Shown here one piece after another: positions 8,682-20,450 of a stretch of DNA of 64,000 bases. Numbering within the stretch: the stretch's first letter is position 1; the number at the start of each line of letters is the position of its first letter. The position numbers and the translations under genes are program-made. Location: positions 434,001 through 498,000 of the forward strand of contig CANTFK010000713.1 in the NCBI GenBank assembly GCA_947646735.1, in the 5' to 3' direction. Below the pieces are notes generated by a model. That model ran no database searches. It was given only the letters and a program-made list of their open reading frames with translations, and was not told where the DNA came from. The DNA comes from Peronospora farinosa. Its lineage: Eukaryota > Oomycota > Peronosporomycetes > Peronosporales > Peronosporaceae.

Positions 8682-11074
8682 TGATTATAATGGCACAATA
8701 TATGTTTCAAATGTATTGGTATTCGTTATTTGTAATCAGTACATTGAAAGCTTGTACATCGCGGACATCACGTCAAGTGCTTTTAGTATGTAAAACATGT
8801 GACTTTTAGTATTGTACAAGACTTTGAAACAACCGAATGAATATATATATTTCACTTTGACTTTCTTGTAGTTTTAGAGTAGCAACTGCCTTGATACCTG
8901 GAATAATATGCGTATTTCTTGGCTGGGTGTTGTACAGTATATTGTGGTGACTAAAAAGTCTTAAGCATTGCTTGTCATTGTATAGGTTATTTTTAGATGG
9001 TTTATCAAAACAGGTTTTTTTCGTCCTCTATTAGCTTAGAGCACACGATGCTACCATAGAACAAAGAGTCAATGTGAGTTTCCAAGTCTCAAATCTGAAG
9101 TGCCATGATAGGTATTTGGTTGCTCCAAGTCGAAATGAGAAGGGCAGAAAACAACAATGACGCAGTTTCGCACATCGGGTCGTATCCCTTGACGAAGGGA
9201 TCATTATGTGCATGCACAACGCTACAATGTCCCTCGGACTTCTATTTATTTGAAGCTCCGTTGTTTCGGAAAACAGGGTGTAGAGCTGCTTTTAAACGAG
9301 TTGTCGGACGAGAACCGAACATCGGCCGACTGCCAACGCTACACGTGAGGCCAACAGCAGCATTTTTACCAACTACACCGAAGATTTCTAATGGAGTGAT
9401 CTTTATGCTTTAGTGCGTTCCTCCTTCTTCAGAGCTCTGCTCTGAAGACGCACTATCTATCTAGAAACTCATATGCATGCTTTTAGTGCTAACGCCTTTG
9501 CTCTACAACATAGACAACAAGCTGCATATAGATTACATCAAGAAGAGATCCGCTGCTATCGGTGAAATGAATGACAACATTTTACAGCAACTCAATCGAC
9601 GGTGATGTGCAAGATCTCTGGATGGTCCTGAGCCAAAATGTCAGCACTAGTTGGCCCGGCGGTATATTGTGGCCGGCCACCGTAGAACTTGGTGGCTCTC
9701 TACGGTCGCGCTCTGACTGGTACATGCCCCCAGGAAGATTGGGTCCATTGACGGGTGACTTGCTGCCTGGTCCAGTGACCAGTAACTCTATCTTAAAGCG
9801 CTGCGGCGCAAGCATCTTCCCAAAACAGATAAACAATGGTCTCCTCACTGCCGCTACAGGTCGGTGTTTTTCTGCAACTAGTTGTGTTCGTTCCTTGCAG
9901 CGTGATACAGATTCAATTATCTCGTCGTCACCCGGTACCCTGTTCAGACTTGATATGGAGTATGACCATTACTACTTGCGTCAGCTTTTTTTTGCCAGAG
10001 CGCTGTGCATTACCATTCATCTGTCGTTGTCGATCGAGAAAGGCGATCAACGAACGCCGAAAGTTGACGGGCGTGAATTTTCTTTGTGGAACCGGATAGC
10101 TTGGTTGCTTAAGGTCTTCATGATGAAGTGATTAGACGTCGTGTCCGTCGGCACAGACCAAAAAAGAACCGATGAAGCGCCTCAAATACCAAACCTCGTG
10201 TCGAATATCGCGACAACTCGCCTGTCGCAAACCGTTAGTGACCTCCGGCAGTGTGTGATCTGTGGCCAAAACCAGTGTATCCCATCCTCAGCTTGGTACA
10301 GAGTGACGGGCCGAATTTGGTCCTTTAACTGTCGAGTGGTTTTCGATGATGCTTTCGCTCACAAGCCTCCAGCGATAGGTTTCCAAACTCGGTGGGAAGC
10401 TACGATAACAACAATAACCTTGTTACTCAAGCTACAAAGTACTCGATGAGTTATTGCCATGATATCCAGTATGTCAACAACATGTATGGAATCTTGGACA
10501 AGATTTATGCAAAGGATATCTATCACATGTAGTGTCGCGTCTTAGAAGATAGGGACCCCATCCAACTGTTTCTCATGCAACAACTGTCTCCATTGTGAAC
10601 AATGGAGCAATCGAGTAGTTGTAAACTATTCTGACGGCGTTTTGCAGGCAGTTCACGACCGCAGTATATAAAAACTAGTATGTTAATCTACTTTCTCTTG
10701 ATACACACACCGTCAGTCAGAACACTCTCCATGCTCAGTATTCAAGACACGGTCTTTTGTGCAATCTTGAGATATTCTGGTCCGAACAGCCAGGTCTAGG
10801 AAAAAAAACAATCATACACGATACTGTAATAGCCCGAGCCTCATTCGTCCTGCGACATCAATACTAATTATACTATGACAAGAGGACCAGACACCACAAA
10901 ATTTGAGTTCTTTGGCCTATCCACGGATCAACATCTTCTACGCATCATACGACCTGACTCCAAGTCTTTCTTGATCACTCGTACAAACTGCACGCGTGCA
11001 TTTTCACATCATATCACAATTTGTCGCACAAACGAATAAGACATTGGAAAGAGACAGAGAGAGCAAAGAAAAAG
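8682..11074. other. 2.4 kb gene-poor region, no supported gene
   Basis: Several mid-length frames occur, the longest on the + strand at 9571-10131, but none shows domains, a signal peptide or a recognisable family. The region is likely repeat-derived or decayed. The AT-rich start at 8682-9000 is the upstream region of the VTT gene. Confidence 0.35.
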
Positions 11075-12722
11075 ATGCGTCTAAAGTATGTCGTACTGGC
11101 AATTGCTCTAGGCTCGATATCGAATAATGACGGCCTTGTTACTGCTGACAACTCGGAGAATCTCCGACGTGGTGTTATCCAAGAGCACAAAATCGTTTCC
11201 TTTGCATCAGAGACGGAGACGGGAGAATCTCCGACGACGACAAGAAAGCTCATTGTTACTACTGCGCCATCTACCGATGAGTCGGATGATACCCAGTCTA
11301 ATGTTAAGTCCTCGACGGGTGACAAGGCCGACATGGACAAACTGCTGAATGGCTTAACGGCCACCGGCAGTGGGCCGACGGGCGATAAGGTGGACATGAA
11401 AATGCGTATGGCTGATAGGACCGGCAGGGGCCGTTGGGCAACAATGATAAATGATTGTAAAGAGCACCTTGGGCAACAATGGTCCTACTCGGCCCCCGAC
11501 GGCCAAAAACTTGGCCGACCTGGATAAAATGATGGATGGCTATATAAACGCCGGTAGTGGCTCGCCCGATGACGAGAGTGACCCTAGTGTCAAATCCGCA
11601 AAGGAAGACGTTAACGAGAAGGAAGACCCAGTCGAGAAGACCAACCAAGTTGAGAAGGAAGACCCAGTCGAGAAGGAAGACCCAGTCGAGAAGGAAGACC
11701 CAGTCGAGAAGACCGACCCAGTCGAGAAGACCGACCCAGTCGAGAAGATCGACCCAGTCGAGAAGACCGACCAAGTCGAGAAGGACGATTTAGCCGAGAA
11801 GGAAGACAATGACAAGAAGGAGGATCCAGACGAGAAGGAAGGCAAAGATGACAATGTTGAGGATGGCTGGCTTAAGGGCATCTTGAAACCGGGCAGTGGC
11901 GTGAACGATGGTGTTACTGACTCTAGTACCAAATTTTTGACTGAAGAGAAGGACGACAAGGCCGATCAAGCTGAGAAGGCCGAGAAAGTCGAGAAGGACG
12001 TTCTAGCCGAGAAGGAAGACAAAGTCGAGAAGGACGTTCTAGCCGAGAAGGAAGACAAAGTCGAGAAGGACGTTCTAGCCGAGAAGGACAACAAGGACGA
12101 CAAGGTCGAGAAGGACGACCTAGCCGAGAAGGAAGACAAAGACAAGAAGGAGGACCCAGACGAGAAGGATGACAAGGCCGACATGGAAAAACTGCTGAAT
12201 GGCTTATCGGCCACCGGCAGTGGGCCGACGGGCGACAAGGTGGACATAAATGCGTTGCTGAAGAGCACCTTGGGCAACAATGGTGCCACTCCTACTCGGC
12301 CCCCGACGGCCAAAAACTTGGCCGACCTGGATAAAATGATGGATGGCTATATGAACGCCGGTAGTGGCCCGGACGATGACGACCCTACTGCTGAGATTAA
12401 GAGCGACAGCAAGAGTCCTGATACTTCTCTAACGAATGCGGTAAATGAAGCTCAAAGTCCAAGTGACTTGGCTACTGTCCAACCCTCGACGGAGACTGAT
12501 CCGAATGCGGTAGCAACGGATAGCGTGCCTGGACCAACTAGCCTGGGTAGTGTAAGCATCCCTGTACCTGGTACACCGACGACTGCAACGACGACTGTAC
12601 CGACGACTGTACCGACGACTGCACCACAGGCTCCGCTCGCCCAACCGACGTGTTCTCTCTGGGGTAAAACTACGAATTTTTTTACACACGATATACTCGG
12701 ACATCCCGATAATTGTCCGTAG
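11075..12722 (+). CDS. Secreted Lys/Glu-repeat protein, reading frame broken or spliced near 11.39-11.46 kb
   Basis: ATG at 11075 begins a clear signal peptide (MRLKYVVLAIALGSISNNDG, cleavage after about residue 24). A degenerate RXLR-like ENLR follows at about residue 28, without a clear EER. Two related modules containing KLLNGL-ATGSGPTGDKVD and a following LADLDKMMDGY block occur, the first at about 11316-11560 and the second at 12169-12370. Between them lie two Lys/Glu repeat tracts (11622-11843 and 11985-12175). After the second module comes a Thr/Pro-rich stretch and a tail with two cysteines ending DNCP. The frame changes between 11390 and 11462: either a 73 bp GTGGAC...GTAAAG intron, which would give a phase-0 join, or a real disruption in module 1. 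Function is unknown; a secreted effector or wall-surface protein is possible. Confidence 0.6.
11622..11843 (+). repeat. 18 bp coding tandem repeat (hexapeptide EDPVEK/TDPVEK)
   Basis: About twelve consecutive six-residue units of the form (E/T/I/D)-D-(P/Q/L)-(V/A/D)-E-K lie in frame inside the secreted protein gene. The third to sixth units are nearly identical in DNA, implying recent slippage or unequal exchange. Confidence 0.9.
11985..12175 (+). repeat. 36 bp coding tandem repeat (VEKDVLAEKEDK)
   Basis: Three near-identical twelve-residue units followed by two diverged ones. This tract is the same Lys/Glu theme as the upstream hexapeptide tract but with a longer period, and it ends where the second ATGSGPTGDKVD module starts. 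Confidence 0.85.
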
Positions 12723-13240
12723 TATCAGACGCAGTATGCATTCCTGTGAGGTGTTCTATTGACGAATTTAAAGTTACACCATTTCTTGCGACTTCTGTTG
12801 TTGTTGAACTGCGTTGAATTTTTAGTGAATTCAGGTGGTAAACGCTGTCGAAATCGTGACTGGACACCAATTCTGGTGGAATCGAGTAGGCAAGTTCGAG
12901 ACAATGGTCAAGGAAATGTGTATGTGTTTATCAAAGGTGTCATGCTTGACATGGATACAGACAAGAAATGATAGCTACACACCTACGGACGTGGACCGAA
13001 ACCAATCCTGACGAGTGGAAGAGTGACGTGGTGTTGCTTGGAGACGGTGGCTTGACACAAGGAACTAATCTGCCCCTCGCCGTCTTTGCAAGAAAAGTAG
13101 TGTCCGTCATGTATTCGATTGGTTTTATCGACCGGACCCCTGGACATGGAGGATCTTCACGGGATATCGGTGTTACGGCATGGAAAGGGGGGAGTACTTG
13201 ACTTCGCAGTTGGAACAGGGGAGCTTACAACTGCGAACAA
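12723..13240. other. Intergenic, no supported feature
   Basis: Short frames only. The last part, from about 12968, may be the 5' edge of the LINE relic that is recognisable from about 13241, but no motif is clear. Confidence 0.3.
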
Positions 13241-14460
13241 CGCTGTGTACAACGGCGACTGGCGACAGCGACTCAGCTCGCAACCAGCGTCGAGAACAGA
13301 GTATTGATTGTCAAGATATTCATGCTGCCAGTCATGTTGTTCACTGTGGCAGTATGTAAGATGCCACCATGGGTAAAACACCAGGTAAGGAACCTTTAGA
13401 GGCAATTCCTGTGGCATCACTCTACCAGCACGTAGCCCAGTCACCATAAGATCAATCCAACGCTTTGTACACGCGCCTCCATACCGTTTGCATGCAAGAC
13501 GCAGCGGGTGAAACACGCTATACTCTGGATTTCCCAACGCAAAGACATTTATGTTCTGGCCTGCAGGCATGGGCTTTCCGCGGAGCAACGCAGGACTGGA
13601 CAGCCGAAGTGTCTTTGTGCCAAGATAGAGGACGCAGTTCGTTAAGAATCGCAGGACCCCTGGAAACACTCTCCAGCAGTTGATCGGACTTTGCTGTTAC
13701 GAACACTACCGGACCTCGAAGATAGACATCAGCAGTACACAACGGAGCTTGAAAGCTGCACTGGAGTTGATCAGCTGGACGACAACGGAAGAATGGGGTG
13801 GAGCTCTCTCGATCACTCCGGGAAGACACAAGAGGAGGAAGCATTCTGCTGACCCGCATACTCTTTGGGCTAAGAACCCATGGATTGTGGACCAGCACGG
13901 AAACGGTTCAATGCCATGGAAGTATGACAGCCATGCACTATAGCGGAACTGCAACTGCATCGAATTGGAGAGCGCACGTACTCTTTCGTCATTCCGACAG
14001 TAGGTGCAACCACGCATCATCAAGCCAAGCTGCGACGATGTGGACTAGCGATTTTGCTGAGCGCACCGAGCGTATTCTAGAGCGGTAGTGTAGCAACTGA
14101 ATCACTTTCATCCAGACCGAGGGCAAGATAACAGTTGCCACAAGCTCCAATGCTGCCAAGGAGTGAAAGAAACACTGGAACACATATGCTCGGCATGTCC
14201 GTGCGCGCAAGCCTGCTGGCAAAAGCTCATCTGCCACCGGACAGGAGAACAATGGGAGCTTGGACGGCTTTTAAGCTTCCTTGCAAACACTGTAAGCAGA
14301 CGCACGCCAGGACTATCCAAGGTGATCCAGGAACAACTCACCAGACACCACCCAGACGAGGTGACTGCTACGCCGCCGTGTGGACACGCATATGGCACAT
14401 TCTGAGCAGCGTTTGCATCACCACTGCGTTGATAACAATGAGAGCACGCCGAGATTTATT
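13241..14460 (+). mobile_element. Degenerate non-LTR (LINE) retrotransposon, C-terminal ORF2 region
   Basis: The + strand at about 13259-13420 reads LATATQLATSVENRVLIVKI, then FMLPVMLFTVAV and, after more residues and a stop, RQFLWHHSTST, the region after the reverse-transcriptase core typical of oomycete LINEs. From about 14130 it reads CHKLQCCQGVKETLEHICSAC and then PCAQACWQK, a zf-RVT zinc knuckle with C-x4-C and H-x4-C spacing. Stops and frame changes occur throughout, so it is a dead, 5'-truncated copy. A related fragment lies at 51600-53090. Confidence 0.75.
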
Positions 14461-14826
14461 TGCCATTTAAAAGTAATAAAGGTATTTTTTAGATGCCGCT
14501 TTTACGTGGCAACTACCTACAAGCTATTGATCTACATCCTAATTCTACGTTCAATGCCTGGAATCGTTATCATGCTGGGGTTATACCGAGCGACGCATTC
14601 GATCGGTACAAATAGTTGCGTTCCACTTTAAAAGACGCGCTGACAATTAGTGTGCTGATTAAAATACTACTTCTGATATGATATACACGTATACTCTTTG
14701 TGTACTGATCTTAGTTAGGTATGATGATTTTAATAATGTCATTGTCTGAAAATCCAATTAAATTATCACGAAATAAATAATTAATTAATAATAGTGACCT
14801 TTTCAAAAGCGACAAATCTATGAGCC
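14461..14826. other. AT-rich upstream region of the NRAMP gene
   Basis: No gene is seen. 14640-14820 is very AT-rich with AATTAATTAATAATAG-type sequence and presumably contains the NRAMP promoter. Confidence 0.4.
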
Positions 14827-16531
14827 ATGGGTATTCCCGAGTCTTTTAAGACAAGAGCTTCAGAGCTCGACTTGCTGCTTGAAAATAAAGGGGAAGATGT
14901 CATCAATTACGACACCGTGAACAAGAGTCTCACCTTATCAGTTGGAGAAATCAAAACTCCTGATGAAGAGCCCACAACCCGTGGTTTTAGGTACGTTTTC
15001 CACACTTTTTGAAACGTAGTATTAATGTACTGATTTGTGTTAATTCTACAGCTGGAAGACATTGTGGGCTTATGCCGGTCCAGGATGGCTCATGAGCATC
15101 GCCTATGTGGACCCGGGCAATCTTGAGAGTGACCTCCAAGCTGGAGCTTATGCTGGATATCAACTCATTTGGGTTCTTTTTGGAGCCACGGCAATGGGCT
15201 TTTTTCTTCAAATTCTAGCGGCACGATTGGGTGTTGTTACTGGTAAAAACTTGGCTGAAATGTGCACGGCAGTCTATCCACGATGGGTGTCATTGACATT
15301 GTGGATCATGACAGAGATCGCAATTGTTGGGAGTGACGTCCAAGAAGTTTTAGGCTCGTCCATTGCATTTCAAGTACTTTTTGGATTTCCTCTCTGGATT
15401 GGATGTCTCATTACGGGATTCGACACACTTACTTTCTTGTTGCTTCATCGCTACGGGATCCGGAAGCTTGAAGCATTCTTTGTCACATTGATCGGGGTGA
15501 TGCTAGTCTGCTTCTGTGCCAATCTCGTCCGTGGAGAAGTAGCAGTATCGGATGTTATCGGTGGCTTTCTACCACGTGTTGATCGATACGCGGTGACGCA
15601 AGCAGTGGGCATTCTTGGAGCTGTGATCATGCCACACAATATTTTCTTGCACTCGGCACTTGTGCAGAGCAGACAAGTGAATCGATGGGATGGGCGCAAA
15701 GTACGCGAAGCGAACAAGTACTTTGCAATTGAGTCGTGTCTAGCTTTGTTCGTGTCGTTCTTGATCAATTTGGCAGTGCTAGCAGTTTTCGCAAAGGGTT
15801 TCTTCTCGCCACAATGCACAGCATCTTATGATACGAGCAGAGTCAATACAGCTTGTGTTCCTGGGGCTATTGCTAATGGTGACACGTATGGTTACTGCCA
15901 GCTTGCTAGCGGTGGCGAAGGCATGTGCCAGGAAATTGGTCTATCCCAGGCAGGTGTGGCACTTAGTGGCATGTTGGGACAGTACGCCGACGTCATTTGG
16001 GCAATTGGTTTATTGGCTGCAGGACAGAGCTCTACTATGACAGGAACTTATGCGGGTCAATTCGTCATGGAAGGATTCCTCCAACTTCACCTTTCGCCAT
16101 GGAAGCGGGTAGCACTTACACGATGTGTGTCGCTTGTTCCTGCAATGACTGTAGCGATCCTAAGCCAACAAAATCCTGCAGATAGTGACCACATGGACGA
16201 GTTGCTCAACGTGCTGCAGTCCATCCAGCTCCCATTTGCTCTCCTCCCTGTGCTGATATTTACAAGCTCACGTGCCATCATGGGAGACTTTGCGAATAGT
16301 AAAGCAACGGTGGTACTTGGCTGGCTATCGGGAGGCCTCGTGTGCGTCATTAACCTCTACTTGATCTTCACAAACCTCGAAAATCTAGCTTTTGGTGCTG
16401 TCGGACTCATTGCATTGGGAGGCACGGGTTGCTTGTACTTTGGTTTCCTAGGATATTTGGCGTTTGCCAATATGAATCAATCCGTTCAACGCACAAACAC
16501 AGCGTCCGATTGTCGACGTATATCATCATAA
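14827..16531 (+). CDS. NRAMP-family divalent metal transporter (2 exons)
   Basis: Exons 14827-14990 and 15052-16531 encode 547 residues. NRAMP proteins import Mn2+ or Fe2+ with protons across plasma or vacuolar membranes. Seen: a cytosolic N-terminus, then WAYAGPGWLMSIAYVDPGNL with the metal-binding Asp and Asn of the DPGN motif in helix 1, GAYAGYQLIWVLF, and GVMLVCFCANLV. The helix 6 signature GAVIMPHNIFLHSALVQSR carries the conserved MPH. A loop with several cysteines (SPQCTASY, NTACVPG, YGYCQL, MCQEIG) lies between helices 7 and 8, and QSSTMTGTYAGQFVMEGFL follows. The protein ends shortly after the last helix. The intron splits an AG|C Ser codon at the join SWKTLW. Confidence 0.93.
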
Positions 16532-16747
16532 GACATTGTGTTTGCAATGAAATGTAAAATGACTACAATTCTGGCACTGCAGCAACACCTCATCCGATAC
16601 AATTTAGAGAACGACGATGGCGTTTTCTGTCTACTACATCTGCATTAACGTACCTCCATAGAAGTCCATACACTAAACGTTATCCTCCTGTATGTTTTAA
16701 CATCTGGTAAGCCATAATAGAGTCGAGAGAGCGAGCCCTGATCATTT

Positions 16748-17167
16748 CTACTCGGCGTAATTGCGTCCATACGTCTCAACGCGTCTGACTCGACGTCTCA
16801 TCGCCTTCTTAGCTCTTGCTTTCCACAACTTTAGCAACTTCTTCGTTCTTTCTTGTACTTCCACGTCTTTTGTTCGTCTATAAAGTCTCGTAAGTGTCAC
16901 GCCAATCCGTGTCTTTTCCAGCATCTCTAATGAAATAAACACTGGTTCGACTGCCTCCAAGATCCTCAACATGTTGGTACTCGTTTTCGCTTCATTTAGT
17001 TCCTCATTCAGGTACTGAACATGCTCCTCTGACACTACTTTATCCCCATGATGAATAGTCGTCTGTCGCTGTCGTTTCTTTCGCTGCCATTGAGACGGAA
17101 CGGCGTCTACTAACGATGCCGCTAATGCCGCAGCCGCGTCTCCACGCAAGACAAACTTTTCCATCAT
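16748..17167 (-). CDS. Small protein with TFIIS N-terminal-like (LW) helical domain
   Basis: A 139-residue basic protein. Residues about 55-125 (EHVQYLNEELNEAKTSTNML, ISLEMLEKTRIGVTLTRLYR, LLKLWKARAKK) fit the TFIIS N-terminal/LEDGF-IWS1-type helical bundle, including the EKTRIGVTLTRL turn and the final LLxLWK helix. Such domains dock transcription elongation factors. The protein is much shorter than TFIIS, Spn1/IWS1 or Med26 and has no zinc ribbon, so it is a stand-alone domain. The N-terminus contains a KKRQRQ basic patch and the C-terminus KARAKKAMRRRVRR, which would suit nuclear localisation. The next residue is also Met, so the start could move by one codon. Confidence 0.6.
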   Translation of the reverse strand: MMEKFVLRGDAAAALAASLVDAVPSQWQRKKRQRQTTIHHGDKVVSEEHVQYLNEELNEAKTSTNMLRILEAVEPVFISLEMLEKTRIGVTLTRLYRRTKDVEVQERTKKLLKLWKARAKKAMRRRVRRVETYGRNYAE

Positions 17168-17322
17168 CTACATGGCTACATTGAAGTGCTGTACATCAAA
17201 CATTGATTGCGCATGCCGCATGTTTGGCCAATCACACAAGAAAGTACTCAAAAAAATGGTACGTGTGGCCAGCAGCCACTTCCCAATATTATTATTATTA
17301 TTAAATACGACCTTAATACATT

Positions 17323-18643
<1,321 letters not shown>

Positions 18644-18842
18644 ACAAGGATAGCAGCGTTTGTATCGGGATGATAGGCGATTGTCAAAGAGTTTGTATAG
18701 AGATGACGCCGTTTGAAGGTACGGCAGCTTGAGACTTGACAGTTGAACAGGCTACATTGATTCTTGATGGCACGAAAACTTACTGAGTTAGTTACTTCAC
18801 TAATCTTTGTAAGACATATATCTTGGTCTGTTCAGTACAATG

Positions 18843-19184
18843 TCAGAGCGCTACTGTTCGTAGTCGACGAAACGTAAACCAGTGTTTAAGTCGTTGCAGG
18901 ACACCCTTGTTTTGGAACTTGGTCACAACTCGCTTCTTGCCATCGCGCTTTGCTTGACTGTGGGTTGGCGTGAATCCAATTACAGTGATGGGCGCTACTC
19001 GTTCTTCCGTATTCGCAATCGGCTCGCGAGACTTGACCAATTTGTTCGGTGTAACGTCTTTTTCAAAGGACATCAAGTTGCGAGTCGAGTCAGATGCAGC
19101 AATTTCAGCGGCGAAACCATTGCTGCTTGCAAGCGGTAACATCATGGTCACCAGCACGATTTGAAAGGCTTGGATGACACGCAT
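18843..19184 (-). CDS. Secreted effector candidate, RXLR-like (RNLM) with EER
   Basis: A 113-residue protein from ATG 19184. It has a strong signal peptide (hydrophobic residues 6-20, cleavage near FAA at 24-26), then STRNLMSF with RNLM at residues 35-38 in place of RXLR, and NTEER with EER at 60-62. The spacing is that of RXLR-dEER host-translocated effectors of oomycetes, but the last Arg is Met. The C-terminal domain is about 50 residues, basic, and carries FQNKGVLQRLKHW at about 90-102, a motif shared with the effector at 50974. No WY domain is seen. The annotated frame is open upstream to an ATG at 19313, but that longer version would bury the signal peptide. Function in the host is unknown. 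Confidence 0.65.
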   Translation of the reverse strand: MRVIQAFQIVLVTMMLPLASSNGFAAEIAASDSTRNLMSFEKDVTPNKLVKSREPIANTEERVAPITVIGFTPTHSQAKRDGKKRVVTKFQNKGVLQRLKHWFTFRRLRTVAL

Positions 19185-20450
19185 GCTTCTTTGACTTAAT
19201 GATGAGATATCCTGTCGCTGAATTTGGTTGGTTGGTGGATGCCAAATGGTTAATGGGAAGCTCAAGATCAGAAGAAAGCTGTTTCCAGCACACCGTGACC
19301 AAACATTCAACAAGATCTCCCAATCCTGGGATCGGATATCTTGGGCAGATTATGGAGCTTGCAAAGGTGGACTCGAACTACTATCCTTTATGGATGGGAA
19401 GACGAAAGAGACGGCTGGCTGACAAGCAGTATTAGATACCCCCTTACCCATACAAACGTGTATTCAACGCCTCAGGTGATGACTGTCTTTCGCAGCAGTA
19501 CATTGCTTGCTGAGAACCTGATTCTTCTTACTAAGTCGGCCCATGGACCAGTCGATTCTTAATGCTTCTGTCTCTTCAGCTGGATTTTTATCAAAGTCTT
19601 CTGTTCCATTTGTAGAACTTCTTTACTATCACGCTTGAAGGTGGAAGTGGTGGGGGGGGGGGGTCATCAGCAGCAACGTCAGTCGAACAGATATGAGATC
19701 GAAGGACACGATATAATGTAGCGCAGCTGCTGATCGGGTCTAGCTGTTGTTGAACTTGAACTTACATGACAGGAAAAAAACTAGATGAGCTGGACGTTGA
19801 GGTACGACGCTGTTTCGATTCTTTGCAGCCCTGGAATGGTTTTTCCTGGAGAAGTTATGAACCAAACTCTTCAGCTTCGTTCATGATTGATCTTTTTTCT
19901 TACGACTACACACAACTTTCCTAGGAAAAGCACAGCCCCGCTGCAAGGCACATCCTACTCTTACAAATGGTATTGTATCTACTAGAGTGCAAGACATGGT
20001 GGTGCTTCAGGTAGTACTATGTATTGAACCACACATAGTGTTGCCTGGTGGACTCTTGTCCCGCCTCCGGTTTTTCTTGCAGCAACTCAAGCATTCTCGG
20101 ATCGAAGAGGTTCGAGGATCATATTGTGGCAAGCCATACCTTTTTCATGGAATAAATACAAAAGATCACGGAATATAGTCCCATGTCAAAAGGATACGGA
20201 AAAAAATGGTGACTCGGTTGACAACTCACGACGACTATTCATAGTGTTGAAACATTGATTTAACCACTTTCAATGGCACTCGAGCGGGGAGGACGAACTT
20301 ACTGATGCGTAAAAACGTGATTAAACCCTTTTTTTGATAAAACCCTTTTTGTCTCGGTTGAAACGGATACTGTTTTTACACTTTTCAGACTGTAGCCATT
20401 TTCCCTCTGAGTACCCACTCTCAACCAAGCATTTAACAAAAAGTGTAGCC
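19185..20450. other. Intergenic, no supported gene
   Basis: 1.27 kb without a credible gene; it includes a run of 12 G at 19652-19663. An in-frame ATG at 20334 upstream of PRMT7 could extend that protein by 39 residues. The region must contain the promoters of the effector at 19184 and of PRMT7. Confidence 0.4.

Noticed and set aside
9571..10131. 186-residue + strand frame
   Set aside because: No domain, no signal peptide, odd composition and competing frames on both strands; it could be decayed repeat DNA.
11075..11180. Canonical RXLR in the repeat protein
   Set aside because: Only ENLR is present, without a clear EER; I do not call it an RXLR effector.
11622..12175. Direct repeats that might suggest a CRISPR-like array
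   Set aside because: The units are in-frame codons without spacers and the genome is eukaryotic; these are coding tandem repeats.
13157..13669. 170-residue minus-strand frame
   Set aside because: It lies opposite the LINE relic, whose + strand frames show family motifs.
19652..19663. Run of 12 G
   Set aside because: It is a simple homopolymer with no surrounding structure or gene.
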